Shown piece by piece: positions 51,938 to 62,392 of a stretch of DNA of 64,000 nt. Position numbers and translations under genes: made by a program. Every line of letters begins with the position of its first letter. Positions within the stretch are counted from its first letter, which is position 1. The DNA is taken from positions 992,001 to 1,056,000 of the forward strand of contig OX595986.1 in NCBI GenBank assembly GCA_951394045.1, given 5' to 3'. This DNA is from Nitzschia sp. DOCU1 (lineage: Eukaryota > Bacillariophyta > Bacillariophyceae > Bacillariales > Bacillariaceae). The notes under the pieces were generated by a model. That model was not told where the DNA came from. It did no database searches and saw nothing but the letters and a program-made list of their open reading frames with translations.

Positions 51938-54103
51938 TTATGTGCGCTTCAAAAAGACACTCTGAATATCCTTCATAACATTGTAGGCCGACGCCGGAGC
52001 CGCTCGTCGGGCAATCATCTCCGGAACACCCGGAGAGAAAATGTGGGTAATTGATGTAAACTCCGTCACAGTATGATCCGCATTGGCCGGCCGGAAAATA
52101 CTGACACCTAGCAACATTTCGCTGCGAATGGTATTCGCCATTGGAGACTTGTGCTCCCCACTGCTGTCCTCAAAGACACTACGGGTCACCGTCATATATG
52201 ACCCAGGTGCAGTTGCCAGAGGTTGCGAGTAGGTCAAGCTGATGGATTCAATCGTCTTTGGGATCAGTCGAGGTTTGTTCAGGGCTCGGACAATCTTGCA
52301 GTCTCCTGCAAAGCCATAGAAACTTTCGTCTTCCGTTGTATCGAGCCCTTGCTGTATTCTGACCAAATCCTCTCGGCCCTGACTCATTTTATTGTACTCT
52401 TTGATCCGGGAGGAATCCATCATGAACTCGACAAGCTGTCGAGGAGAGGTTTCCACAAGGCACCGTGCCTTCACGACAGGCCAGTCACTGCCAAAGCCGT
52501 TGTGTCCGATATCGCCCGTCCAAATAAGGATATCGTGACCATGTGGGGCTTTCCAGGGTACAACGGGCCACTCGTCTAGACGATTGTCTTTCAGCGACAT
52601 GGTAGCATATTTTGCCAACAAGCGTTCCGTATCTCGAGTAGGCATAAATCGATTGGACTCATCGACCGCGATTCGATAGCCCAACTTAGATAGCTTCTGG
52701 AGAATAGGGTTAATATTGCTGTCCACAAAGATCAAACCGTTCGATTTCGGCATCGCCTTGACCCCATTGGAGGACGAAGAATGATTCGACGCCGATTTAG
52801 TGGTGAGATCGGCATTGTTTTCTGGTGTCTCCTCTCCCTCCTCAATATCCAAGTCGTCACATCGCATAAAGGAATCGACTCCTCGAAGGGCCGTAGGATC
52901 GGTGCCCGCACGTCGTCGCATGGGCTGTGGGCTGCTGGTCGAGGACGCAAGATCCAGACGGGTCTCAATCCCTGGAATCAGCTCTCCAACACCAGTCTCT
53001 GATGTCGGCCCCGACGAGTCTGAGTTGGAGGTGTTATCAATCTGCATTTGTTGAATCGAGTCGACTATAGCTTGCGATGCCCTCAGTGCATCCATCTGAA
53101 GCCGACTTAGCTGTCCTTTGGTATCATCCAAGTCTTTCAAATCTCGACGGAGACGGTTTTCCGCGAGAACAAGTGCCTTTTGCAGCCTCAAGATTTCCTT
53201 TTGGGCTTCTCCTACACGGTTGTAGATCTCATTGGCGCGACTTCTCATAACTTGAGCTTCCAAAACTACTTCTTCCATGTGAGATTGGTGATTGGCTAGA
53301 CGAAGATTCTGTTCCTGAATCCAATCGAGCGCCTCACTATTTTCCTTTCTGCCATTTGATTTAAATGCTGACGCACCACCATCAGCAGCAGACCGGTGAT
53401 TACGGCGCTGTTCCTTACGAACTCGTCGTTCTTCAATCTTTCCACGAACTTTGTGCATCAAAGTTCCACCGCGAGATCTCCAGGCCTTTCGATTGCCAGC
53501 CAAATTCGCGGCATTTTCCTTGGAAGATTCCCCAGTAGCTGGAGGTTTCAAGCCATCCAGAAAGTCCGAATCAGCGGATAACGGTCCTAGTGACTGGGAT
53601 CGTGGTCGTGGCCGGTGGTCCAAATAATGTTGAGCATTTGACGACGGCACATGAGCCGACGACGAACCGAGCAAATCCAAAGCCTCCAACTCTTTGTCAG
53701 TGATTCGAGTATTATTATTCTCACATGTGGCACTCGTAGCTACCGCGGTCCGGGGCAGATACGGAACAAAATCTAGTCCGAGAAGTGGTTGCAAAAAGGC
53801 GGGAATGGCAATGCCCAAATGATCGTTAGTATTGGCATCATTTGTCGCGGAGGATGGGGAAGAAGCTCCAGCGTCTCTTGGGTCACTCCAATTGCCCGTC
53901 GTATCCGTATTGTCCGTGTTCAACGACGCGGATCTCTTGAACGGGCCTTCCATGCTTCCCACAAAACGTCCCTTATAACCAAGGTCGTGTTGTAACGTGA
54001 TTGAAAAAGGAACGCTGCTCACTTTTTTGGAGAGGACCATCATCATGGCCGACTTTTCATTCGTTCCGTTCCCTCGTCGCAAACGAAAGATGCCGAAAAC
54101 CAT
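51938..54103 (-). CDS. START-like lipid-binding domain protein with coiled coil
   Basis: 721 aa, single exon, ATG 54103. Residues 1-240 are Ser/Asn-rich and basic near 200-250 (KIEERRVRKEQRR). A coiled coil covers about 265-355 (heptads in EEVVLEAQVMRSRANEIYNRV, LRLQKALVLAENRLRRDL). The C-terminal 220 residues look START-like: WPVVKARCLVETSPRQLVEFMMDSSRIKEYNK, then IPKTIESISLTYSQPLAT, ending with the amphipathic helix ASAYNVMKDIQSVFLKR. START domains bind a lipid in a cavity; ligand and membrane are unknown. Running in the same direction as the kinase-like gene at 54729. Confidence 0.75.
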   Translation of the reverse strand: MVFGIFRLRRGNGTNEKSAMMMVLSKKVSSVPFSITLQHDLGYKGRFVGSMEGPFKRSASLNTDNTDTTGNWSDPRDAGASSPSSATNDANTNDHLGIAIPAFLQPLLGLDFVPYLPRTAVATSATCENNNTRITDKELEALDLLGSSSAHVPSSNAQHYLDHRPRPRSQSLGPLSADSDFLDGLKPPATGESSKENAANLAGNRKAWRSRGGTLMHKVRGKIEERRVRKEQRRNHRSAADGGASAFKSNGRKENSEALDWIQEQNLRLANHQSHMEEVVLEAQVMRSRANEIYNRVGEAQKEILRLQKALVLAENRLRRDLKDLDDTKGQLSRLQMDALRASQAIVDSIQQMQIDNTSNSDSSGPTSETGVGELIPGIETRLDLASSTSSPQPMRRRAGTDPTALRGVDSFMRCDDLDIEEGEETPENNADLTTKSASNHSSSSNGVKAMPKSNGLIFVDSNINPILQKLSKLGYRIAVDESNRFMPTRDTERLLAKYATMSLKDNRLDEWPVVPWKAPHGHDILIWTGDIGHNGFGSDWPVVKARCLVETSPRQLVEFMMDSSRIKEYNKMSQGREDLVRIQQGLDTTEDESFYGFAGDCKIVRALNKPRLIPKTIESISLTYSQPLATAPGSYMTVTRSVFEDSSGEHKSPMANTIRSEMLLGVSIFRPANADHTVTEFTSITHIFSPGVPEMIARRAAPASAYNVMKDIQSVFLKRT

Positions 54104-54728
54104 GCCGGCGTGCTACATAGCAGGAACACCGTACCAGGTATAATTTTACGCAGGCCGGTCGGCCAGCGGCCGAGAGCGTGACCGACTCCCATATTTGTAT
54201 TCGAAATTTTGGCCACCGCGCCCATTCCCAAACACGAATGCGTGTCCCGTTAACAGAATAGCTTGTAGTCCGTCTAACCTGCACCGCCAAACTGCATGCC
54301 CGAGCCATCTACTATAATACCGGTAGTATGCTCATCTAGCTAAAGTACTACTATTAAAGTAGCCTTAACCGGAGGCGGTTTCATTCATTGCAGAACTTTA
54401 CAGGGCGAGGAACAGGTTACCTAGTAGATGATTACGTCTTTCTGAAAGATTGCACTCTCGTGGGGGCAGCAGCAGGCGGCTGGGATCTAGCCACGCCAGC
54501 CTGGAATTGGGTTGTCCACAACAAGTTTGTCTTCCTTCCAAAGCGCCTGGACTGCCCACTTCGGTCCCAACTTTTCCCGGTCAAAAGACATGTAATTTGA
54601 AGTCCTGTCTTGTGCACCTCCAGGTTGCGATCATTTCCGGGCTGTATGTGACGCCGACACCCCCCCCCCCCCACCATCAATGATGGTCGGATGGCGCAAT
54701 GGCATCATGTCCACTTGCTATTTAATGG
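54104..54728. other. Intergenic region
   Basis: 625 bp between two minus-strand genes. It holds a run of 13 C at 54660-54672. No gene seen. Confidence 0.5.
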
Positions 54729-55949
54729 CTAGCACAATGGGGCATCAGTTTCCGAGGCTGCCATTTCCATTTCAATCTGTTTGACAAAAACTTCCACACG
54801 ACTGAGAAACCGAAGTGCTGAATCAAAATTGCGGTTGATCAAGGCTGTGTTCTTGCTGTTTTTCTTCTTTGTAAAGGCTTCTGGAGTGGCAGTCTTCCAA
54901 AAGCGTCCCAAGAAGAATCGAAAGTAGTCGGCCACTGCCAGCCTATAGTGACGCAGCGCCAAATCGCGGGGATAGGCTTTCTCCGGTCCGAGCAGGACGT
55001 CTAATCTCGACAAGTAATGTTCTAGCAATGCTTCCTCACCCCCATTCGCCAAATGCTCTGGCAAGACGGCGTGGTGAATGTGCATGGCCACATCACTCAT
55101 GCCAAGACCGACCCCAGTGGATGCAAAATCTACTAGCTTGACACCTCGGCCTTCGCTACCATCCTTGGGAAGGAAGCAATTCATCGACTTGAAATCACCG
55201 TGCGACAACGTAGCGTAAGGATCCGTAGGAGATGGAGAAATTTCGTCTGAAATGTATTCTGCCAGGCTTTGAATCCGGCCTCCCAGATCCTTGGTTCGTT
55301 CAAACAAATCTGGATCCAAATGCCCAAAGTTGGAACGAAAATGCTCCCAGGCTTGTTCCATGCCAGCCAATTCCTTTACATTGCGTGTTTTCAAATGATA
55401 ACTCCCTCTCGACAACCACGCCTCTGCCTTGAGAAGCAATTCTGCATCTTCCCATGCCGATGCGTGCAACGCCGCCACTGCTGAAAGTGTTTCCTTGGCT
55501 TGGTCCAAAGTAATGGGCGAATCTTGAAAATAGTAGGGATCTGCAATCGATTCCATAACGATAGATCCACCTTTTCCTTCTGCAGTCCAATCGGCGGGTT
55601 CTGGAACACTCTGGTCCGTTGCTTTCTCGTCCTCTTCAATCAAACCATCCAAGTCATATCCGGCGTAATACAGTTTGGGTGCTGCGTCAAATCCTCGTCT
55701 TTGTAATTCGGGCAGCACTTCCAGGTAGAATCTAACTTCGGTCCTCAAGTACATCATGGTCCGCCGAAAATCAGGCCAGCTTTTGTTGGTAGCATAGTCA
55801 GTGGCATCCACTCGTTTGACAAAGACGTCGTGTTGGTCGTCGACGAGGACGCGGTGGCCTTTGGCATTGGCTTGGATGACGGTTGCCAACGTGTCGTAAC
55901 TGTTGGCCGACGGAATGGCTTGGCGAAGTACGGGCAAAAGCTCTTTCAT
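54729..55949 (-). CDS. EcK/APH-like small-molecule kinase
   Basis: 406 aa, single exon, ATG 55949. Protein-kinase-like fold of the aminoglycoside phosphotransferase / ecdysteroid kinase-like (CHK, DUF1679) type. The catalytic loop LSHGDFKSMN carries the HGD Asp and the Asn, and VKLVDFASTGVG carries the metal-binding Asp. The N-lobe has VFVKRVD and a conserved acidic helix. No signal peptide. Members phosphorylate hydroxyl groups of small molecules such as choline, steroids or antibiotics; the substrate here is unknown. Confidence 0.8.
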   Translation of the reverse strand: MKELLPVLRQAIPSANSYDTLATVIQANAKGHRVLVDDQHDVFVKRVDATDYATNKSWPDFRRTMMYLRTEVRFYLEVLPELQRRGFDAAPKLYYAGYDLDGLIEEDEKATDQSVPEPADWTAEGKGGSIVMESIADPYYFQDSPITLDQAKETLSAVAALHASAWEDAELLLKAEAWLSRGSYHLKTRNVKELAGMEQAWEHFRSNFGHLDPDLFERTKDLGGRIQSLAEYISDEISPSPTDPYATLSHGDFKSMNCFLPKDGSEGRGVKLVDFASTGVGLGMSDVAMHIHHAVLPEHLANGGEEALLEHYLSRLDVLLGPEKAYPRDLALRHYRLAVADYFRFFLGRFWKTATPEAFTKKKNSKNTALINRNFDSALRFLSRVEVFVKQIEMEMAASETDAPLC

Positions 55950-56362
55950 GATTTTTAAAGGACAGGTAGACGCTGTTGCCGTTCAAATTTCACCAATATG
56001 CTGCCTTGGTATATGAAACAATCAAAGGACGAGTAATCGCAGCAAAACGAATGGATAGAGGGGCAAAGACAACGGGGAAAAATGAAAGGAAAAACGCCGG
56101 CCGCCGACGACGATGACGTATGATACCCGTGAAACGCGCGGAAGTCGAAGGGGTCGTGCAGAGTGCCCGCCGCCGCCAGCTCATAAAGTCCTTACCTATG
56201 ATGCGTACATACGGAACATAACAATCGTCGCTTACTGTGTGTTGCGGCACCTCTGTCAAACAACATTAAAAGTATCGTCAACACTGACGATGACCGACTA
56301 GTTTCAAACGAAAGCACTGTAGTTAAGAAGTGAAGCCGCACCAGAATTGAGACAAGAATATT
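55950..56362. other. Divergent intergenic region
   Basis: 413 bp, includes TGACGT at about 56113. No gene seen. Confidence 0.45.
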
Positions 56363-57658
56363 ATGGAGGACGAAGAACTTCGAGGATTTACACAACGTGA
56401 TCGTGATATGCGGGAAGAATTGCACCGGCAGTTGTCAGAATCCGTGGCAATGCAAGAAATCCAGCGGCAGATGGCAGTGGAGCGAGCCGTGCTCCCTGGG
56501 GCTAACTATCCTGCCGCCTCGATTCGTTACATGTACCCACAAACAGCGGTCTCGGTAGCTCGACGGCGTGATTTGGATAATCCGTTGAGAGATAGTTTGA
56601 TGGGGCATCATCAGCATGTTTCATCGTTTGGAGAAGACGAATTCCGCTGGCAACGAGAGAAAGAACGAGCGCAGAGAGCCATTTTGGAGGCCGGTGCAAT
56701 GAGTCGCATGAACGCGAGCACCCAATATCCCACTGCCGTTCGGCCGGTAGCCATCCCTTCTCGGCCGCCTCCTGCCGCTTCTAGAATGTTGTCTTTGCCC
56801 ACGAATTCGCCGTCTAAAAAGGAGAAGAAAGAGAAAAAGAGTAAGAAATCTGCCAAAAAGAAAAATCGGGGTGTGGAAGAGGAGTCGCCCCTTTACAGAC
56901 CTTCTAAAAAGCCAAAGATCGTGCCTCCCCGAGTGGACGTTGCGCCTCCCATTGCGAACCTCAAGGCCCGCACTACACCCAAGGCAAAATCGAAAAAAAT
57001 TCTTACACGATACTCGTGGCGAGAACTAGGCCTGGGAAAAAGCTCAGGAACTCCTGCCTACAATGCCCATCAGCGAGCAGAACACAAACGAAAGGGGCTT
57101 GCGCCTTCGAAGGATGTTACGCCTTTAGATCTAGCTTACAAAATCGAATCACTTCGGTGTCGGAGCGTCTATTTGCCGATAGACAATCCTGTCCAGGCGT
57201 TTGTGGAGACTAAATCTTTGGATCCAAAGGTGCCGGACGCGGGAACTTCAGCTACTCTGGGAGCTGTTGATAGCCTCAATGACTCTGACAAGAAGAAGAG
57301 AAATTATTCCAAATCTAGCATGAAGCTAAAGTTAACTATGGGCAAAAAGGGCAAGAACGACAAGACTGATGCCTTGAAGCCGGATATTGCACCCCTTTTG
57401 CATCACGCCTTGGGGCGTCTGTACCACACCATGTGTCGCCAAGATGCCGATGACTATGCCGCGGATCATCGACAAAGCAACACCTGGACTGTTCAAGACA
57501 TTCAGAACAAATTGTCCCGCTTTCGCCGGGAGATTTCCGATTTGGATGAGCGTGAGGCCAAGGTCCTTAAAGAATCCAAAATGATGGGGGCGACAAACAA
57601 TGTGGTCATGGAAGAAGCGTATCGATTGCTGGGATTCGTGCCACCGGAAGGATGCTAA
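56363..57658 (+). CDS. Basic, probably nuclear protein of unknown family
   Basis: 431 aa, single exon, ATG 56363. The N-terminus is helical and charged. Lys-rich nuclear-localisation-like stretches lie at about 152-170 (KKEKKEKKSKKSAKKK) and 290-330. A segment KKILTRYSWRELGLG is followed by a predicted helical C-terminus (WTVQDIQNKLSRFRREISDLDEREAKVL) ending in YRLLGFVPPEGC. Not recognised. The layout suggests a chromatin, transcription or RNA role, but this is inference. Confidence 0.7.
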   Translation: MEDEELRGFTQRDRDMREELHRQLSESVAMQEIQRQMAVERAVLPGANYPAASIRYMYPQTAVSVARRRDLDNPLRDSLMGHHQHVSSFGEDEFRWQREKERAQRAILEAGAMSRMNASTQYPTAVRPVAIPSRPPPAASRMLSLPTNSPSKKEKKEKKSKKSAKKKNRGVEEESPLYRPSKKPKIVPPRVDVAPPIANLKARTTPKAKSKKILTRYSWRELGLGKSSGTPAYNAHQRAEHKRKGLAPSKDVTPLDLAYKIESLRCRSVYLPIDNPVQAFVETKSLDPKVPDAGTSATLGAVDSLNDSDKKKRNYSKSSMKLKLTMGKKGKNDKTDALKPDIAPLLHHALGRLYHTMCRQDADDYAADHRQSNTWTVQDIQNKLSRFRREISDLDEREAKVLKESKMMGATNNVVMEEAYRLLGFVPPEGC

Positions 57659-58614
57659 ATGATTGGTTATTTTTGTTTCCAGTGGAACAGCCAGGGTCGT
57701 ATTGTAACTTCAGAGGTAGGCAATGACAACAGGGAGGAACAATTGTACGTAGTAGTAGCTTTTCGTCATCGGTCCGAGACTGGGGAACCTGCTGAAGTTC
57801 CATGACTTTGATAGTCAAGAGACCAGCCACCCCAGCGCTAGTTCTCGGAATTGAATTGAATCGTATCGTATCGTCCCCGCATTGGCTCCAACTCCGTTCC
57901 GGTATGATATTCCAAGAACTAACTTATCGGATTTGGAAACTACTAGCTAGGATTATTCATCATGCCCAAAAAATGATGCGTCCGTCGTGGTACTTCACTC
58001 CGACGCAAGGAGATCCTTCTCTAGAGTAGACGAAGGCAGATGCTGAGACTCCATCCAATGACTCGACTGTCTGCCAGCACGATATCTCTGGTACATCACC
58101 AATATCCATGGCAAGTCCCTTAGCAGGATATGTCAACCATGTGCTGGTAGAGTCATACCGCGAACTACTCCTCAACGACACTGTCGTTGGACAAGTAGTA
58201 GCAGCGTCTTGGAATTTCCTATCCGCTTACGAAGGAGCCGACGAAGCCGAAATGGGCTCCTGCCCTCGGGTGACCCCAAAAGTTCGTGAATTCTCCTTAA
58301 CTACTTCCACTACTCGAGTCCATTTTCTAGCTAGAAGCTTCCTCCGGGTTTGCTTTGGATATAGAGAAGTGCAACAGTACTATCTCAGCTACGTTGGGAA
58401 GCACCTATGAATGACTAGATCGACCATATATGGACTAATCCGAACGAATCAAAGAAACCACGTCACTCACAACTTTACGCATATCCTTCTCATCGTGTTG
58501 CTTTGTGGGTCCCGTCGTGTCAGGGTCACCATGACGGTGATGTCAAACATCCTTCGCTTTTGTTCGCATAACGGAACGACTTTCCGCTTTGCAATCCTCT
58601 ACTAGCAACTTAAA
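57659..58614. other. Intergenic region, possible small gene
   Basis: 956 bp. The only ATG frame of note is 58108-58410 (100 codons, MASPLAGYVNHVL...). It has no signal peptide or known motif, so I leave it as a possibility only. Confidence 0.3.
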
Positions 58615-59010
58615 ATGCGTTCGTTCATTGTAAAGCTACTCTCTGCTCTCCTCGTCGTGCAATCGGTCGCGGCGTTCGTCGCCAACCAATCCACCCGTCC
58701 CGCGTTCGCACCGTTGTCGGCGTCGCCGAAGCCGATCAGCGAAAAGTTGGCCCAGATGATGACTACCGCCGCGGTGGTAATTTCGACCTCCCCTCTTATT
58801 GCTCTGGCTGAGGAAGTGGATGACTACGAGTATGGTGCCGTCAATGCACCCATCGGCATTGCATGGGCTGGTGGCTTGCTAGCCGTATTGACCGCACTTT
58901 TGCCCCTCGCCTTGCGAGGGGGAGAAGAAGCCTTTGAAGAGATGAAGGAACGTGATTCTGGCAAGTGGGGAACAGGACAAACCGACGCTCTCAAGAAACG
59001 TCGAAAGTAA
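58615..59010 (+). CDS. Small thylakoid membrane protein with tripartite presequence
   Basis: 131 aa, single exon, ATG 58615. Three targeting parts are visible. The signal peptide ends VAA|FVAN (ASAFAP-type), then a short transit stretch, then a thylakoid-transfer domain MTTAAVVISTSPLIALA|EE with a lumenal-peptidase-like ALA site. The mature part of about 65 residues has a lumenal acidic start (EEVDDYEYG), one membrane helix (IGIAWAGGLLAVLTALLPLAL) and a charged stromal tail (GGEEAFEEMKERDSGKW). Size and topology resemble low-mass photosystem subunits, but I do not recognise the family. Confidence 0.82.
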   Translation: MRSFIVKLLSALLVVQSVAAFVANQSTRPAFAPLSASPKPISEKLAQMMTTAAVVISTSPLIALAEEVDDYEYGAVNAPIGIAWAGGLLAVLTALLPLALRGGEEAFEEMKERDSGKWGTGQTDALKKRRK

Positions 59011-59588
59011 GCATCGGCGCAATCGGTCCAGTCGTCTATGCTAGCACAGGGTATCTGCAATCTTGCGTAACTCGCACCACCGCTTTTCTCATGAATGCGT
59101 GACCGATCACCCGGCCTATGAAACTAATTGCCAAATCTTAAAATAAAGGATGCTGTCGGTATGAATAACAAGTCGATTTCTCTACTAGCAGGGAAGGGCA
59201 CCATAGTAGTCAAAGTGTTCGTTCAGCCCGGCACCATCCAATTCGACCAGTAAAGCTAATAATGACCGCTGTCGGCAGCAAGTAAACTGAGTTACCGCTG
59301 GTGGTAATCTACTACGATGATATTAGCTACAGTAGTACCACTATGAACGCAGCAAAGCTAGCTAATAGTAGAGCAGTTTTGTCGCGGGCTTTGGTTTTGG
59401 ATCTTCACGTCGTGCGGGCGCGCCGGCAACCCCAAGATCTTGAATTGGTTGCAAGATAGCATAAAGCTGCCTGGGCAAAATGCCGCGTCTGTTTTGATTC
59501 CAAAACTTCTCAGGATGAAGTAAATGCGACTACTCCTCAGCTCAATCTCAATCATGCTACTTTCACCAGACACATAAAAACCAACGAA
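59011..59588. other. Intergenic region
   Basis: 578 bp; no coding frame or repeat I can support. Confidence 0.5.
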
Positions 59589-60119
59589 ATGGGGTTAACG
59601 GAAATCTTCAAAGACAACAATGGCGCAGTGGAACAGGCCCGCTTGCGAAAGCATGTTGCACCGCGCCAGGCAGTGGAATTGGGCACGATTGAGTACAAGA
59701 ACTTGACCGAAGACGGTCGCCATGGTGACTATGCGAAGGCCCTCGATGCAGCTAAGGAAAGTGGAAAGCCCATCTTTGCTAACTTTGTCGAGTGGAGTGG
59801 ATGACAAGGGTGCAAAGATGCGGGTCGGATTTTCGCCGACTCAATCGTGAAAAGGGCAGCAGAGGAATTGTTCGTCCCTGTTGCTTTCAACACGTGGGAC
59901 CGTTCAGACGTGTGTCGGAACCAGCCCATGCGCCAGTGGGGAGCAGGGTTGGCATCTAGCTGATGGGGGTACCTCAGAATCGTTGATTCTGAGGGCAAAG
60001 TAGTCGTCAATGGCACCCGCCAACTCACATCTTTTCGGCAAATAGACGAAGTCAAGCAGGTTATGCGTGAAGCGCTTGACGAACTGGGAGAAGATGTCCC
60101 GGAGTACCTCCAATCGTAA
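59589..60119 (+). CDS. Thioredoxin-like protein with two in-frame TGA codons, probable selenoprotein
   Basis: 176 aa from ATG 59589 to TAA 60117-60119, reading TGA at 59802-59804 (residue 72) and 59961-59963 (residue 125) as selenocysteine. The first TGA sits in FVEWSG-U-Q-G-C-KDAG, a U-x-x-C redox motif right after the strand GKPIFANF, where thioredoxins have C-x-x-C. After it come IFADSIVKRAAEELFVPVAFN and, past the second TGA, WGYLRIVDSEGKVVVNG and a helix QIDEVKQVMREALDEL, matching thioredoxin-fold elements. Coding character is continuous across both TGAs. Stopping at the first would leave 71 residues lacking most of the fold. No targeting signal. A weaker SECIS-like hairpin lies at 60148-60215. 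A decaying gene is the main alternative. Confidence 0.78.
59802..59804 (+). other. In-frame TGA 1, predicted selenocysteine (U-x-x-C)
   Basis: TGA followed by CAA GGG TGC gives U-Q-G-C in the position of a thioredoxin C-x-x-C. Confidence 0.75.
59961..59963 (+). other. In-frame TGA 2, predicted selenocysteine
   Basis: TGA between GAGLASS and WGYLRIVDSEG. The frame is continuous for a further 51 codons. Confidence 0.6.
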
Positions 60120-60346
60120 GGAGAACAAGAGTAGATTGATTAATCAAGCCAGAACTATGAATGACCGTAAATGGTTTGCTCGTCGACGACCACTACGCGA
60201 ACAGAACTGTTCTGCTAACGTAATAGTCAGCAACGTTTGTCATTTTCAATTACCTCGCCAAAAGTAAATCAGAGGAACTGTGAAAACTGCTAGAAGCAGC
60301 AAGGAGAGCATATTGACAAAGGTATTGCTTTCAGCCAGGGCTCTAA
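60120..60346. other. Convergent 3' region
   Basis: 227 bp between the selenoprotein-like and P58IPK genes; holds the SECIS-like hairpin. Confidence 0.5.
60148..60215 (+). promoter_or_regulatory. Candidate SECIS element of the thioredoxin-like gene
   Basis: Begins 29 nt after the TAA. Helix I: GCCAGAAC against GTTCTGC (one bulge). Quartet: ATGAC (60161-60165) on the 5' side and CGAA (60198-60201) on the 3' side. Helix II: CGTA/TACG and TGGT/ACCA with a small internal mismatch; 13-nt loop. Weak points: no AA or CC in the apical loop, and the competing palindrome CAGAACTGTTCTG. Confidence 0.45.
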
Positions 60347-61910
60347 CTAACCCATTTTAAAGTGAAAGTGTTGGCCGCCGCCCCCACCGAACCCACCGAA
60401 ATGTTGATTGAAGAACTGGTGAGCATTCATGTGGTGTGCTCCCCCACCTCCGCCCTGATTCTCAAAGACAGCTTCTCCACGGTCATATTTGGCTCGTAAC
60501 TCCTCGTCGGACAAAACTTCGTATGCTTCTCCAATATCTTGGAACCTGCAAAGATACAATAACACGTTAGCCACCAAATCGTCTCATTTACCGTTGCGCC
60601 ATATTAGAATGAACTTACATCTTTTCGGCTTCCTCCTTGTTGTCGGCATTCTTATCGGGGTGCCACTTGAGAGCCAATTCTCGATATGCCTTTTTGATCT
60701 CCTTACCAGTCGCCGTACGTGAAATTCCCAGGATTTTATAATAGTTCTTTTCCTTGCTTTGCTTGAGCGCGACTTCAGCCTCTCGGATCCTTTCATTTGC
60801 TCTTTGCCGATGTTCGCTATTCTCAGGAAGGTTCTGTGCAGCATTTTGAAACACTCGAAGGGCTTCATCAAATCGCTCTGCCGCAGTCAGGGCATCTCCT
60901 AGTGCCCACTCGTATTCAACAGATCCGCCCTCTTCGACCAACGTTTGTGCTTCCTTGACGGCCTCATCATGCTGACCAAGCTTGGAATGGGCTTGAATAA
61001 TCTTCAAAACAACCGGCTTTGCAAACGCTCTATGTGTTGTATCAATGTTGATGGCTTCCCAATATTTCTTGATGGCCTCTTCAAAGTTCCGAGCTTCGAA
61101 GGCTTCGTCGGCCTTCTTTTTCTTCTTTTCAATGTTCTTGACAAATTTATGTGCCGATTTGCATCCCTTGTGCTCAGGATCGAATTTCAAAGCCTCTCGA
61201 AAATGCTGAATTGCCAGATCGTGTTCGCCCAGCCTCATGTACGCATTGCCTCGCAATTCGAAGGCTTCCAAATGTTTGGGGTGGACCTTTAGAATTTTGC
61301 CAGTATCGCTAATAACTCCATAGTAGTCACCTGTATGAAACAATGCAGTTGCCTTGGAAAAGAGTAGATCACTGGCTTGTTCTACATGCCGCATGACGCT
61401 GGAATACATGTGCGCTGCCGTCCCGTAATCCCCTTTTGCCAAGGCATCCTGCGCCATGTTAATCTCACGCTCGCACTCTTTGGCTTCTTCCAAAAGAACC
61501 GCCACATCTTCATCTCGGATTTCTTGATATTCAATAACGGCTCGATCGCATTGACCTAGTGATTTCAATAGTTTCGCCTTTTGCACTCGATACGATCCAT
61601 TGACAGGATCCAATTCCAAGGCCGTCGTAATGGCCGCCAGGGCCTCGGCATATTTACGCGCTCTGGAATGCACGCGGAATATTTGAAAGTAGTTACTAGC
61701 ATTTTCGGGTTCCAAATCGGCAGCCATTTTATACAGTTTGAGCGCCTCGTCAAAGTCTCGCAGCGACAAGGCCTCTTCTCCACGCGAACGCAGCTTTCCC
61801 GGTGACCAGTTGTTCATGTCATTGCGATTCTCTTGGGTCGTCCCTTGGCCATTGGCGGACGCCGCCAAGTACATTAACGAAGCAAAGGCAACGCGACGTA
61901 GATTCGTCAT
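60347..61910 (-). CDS. DNAJC3: ER co-chaperone P58IPK/DNAJC3 homolog (TPR plus J domain)
   Basis: 496 aa; exons 61910-60619 and 60545-60347, one 73 bp intron (GTAAGT/TGCAG) inside the J domain. A signal peptide ([21 protein letters not shown]) starts at ATG 61910. About nine TPR units cover residues 35-385 (e.g. [49 protein letters not shown]). The J domain (about 398-465) has [21 protein letters not shown] and the HPD triad in LKWHPDKN. A Gly/His-rich tail ends FHFKMG without an ER retention signal. The family stimulates the lumenal Hsp70 BiP and holds unfolded proteins in the ER. Confidence 0.92.
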
Positions 61911-62392
61911 TATAATCACTGAACACTTAAATTGAAGTTACTCTCGAGTCGCTTTGCTATTGCAAAAGCAAGGTCTTCTCAGAGGATAATCGCAAATCAG
62001 GTCACGTGAAAATGACGAGCGGCAAAAGAGCGAAAATGGCAGATGTCGTCGTTTTTGGAAGTCTCGAGAAATCGGTGCGGTCGACGAGATTTTCCTTTCC
62101 GCCGCGATAAGTAGAAGAATCGCCCAAGTAGAAACCACGAGCATTTTGTACTGAGAGAACCAGGACAGGCCAGCAGGCCGCTGGCCAGCAACGGTCATTG
62201 CCACGTGGCGCCATCTTATGGCTCCCCATAGGTTGGTAACCCAAAGCTACGACCATTTCGATCAAACTCGTTTGGTCGAGTCAGTCAATTCGTGCAGGCG
62301 TCGTCGTAGTGGTCTGTTCAGGGTATCAGGCAGCTACAGAACTATATCACAAATCATAGTAGAAACTCTATGGCTAATCTGCTACCAAGCAA
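61911..62392. other. Intergenic region
   Basis: 482 bp between two minus-strand genes; nothing recognised. Confidence 0.5.

Noticed and set aside
54660..54672. Run of 13 C
   Set aside because: Simple homopolymer; may also be a sequencing artefact.
58108..58410. 100-codon ATG frame
   Set aside because: Starts with ATG but shows no signal, helix pattern or known motif; kept only as a possibility in the region note.
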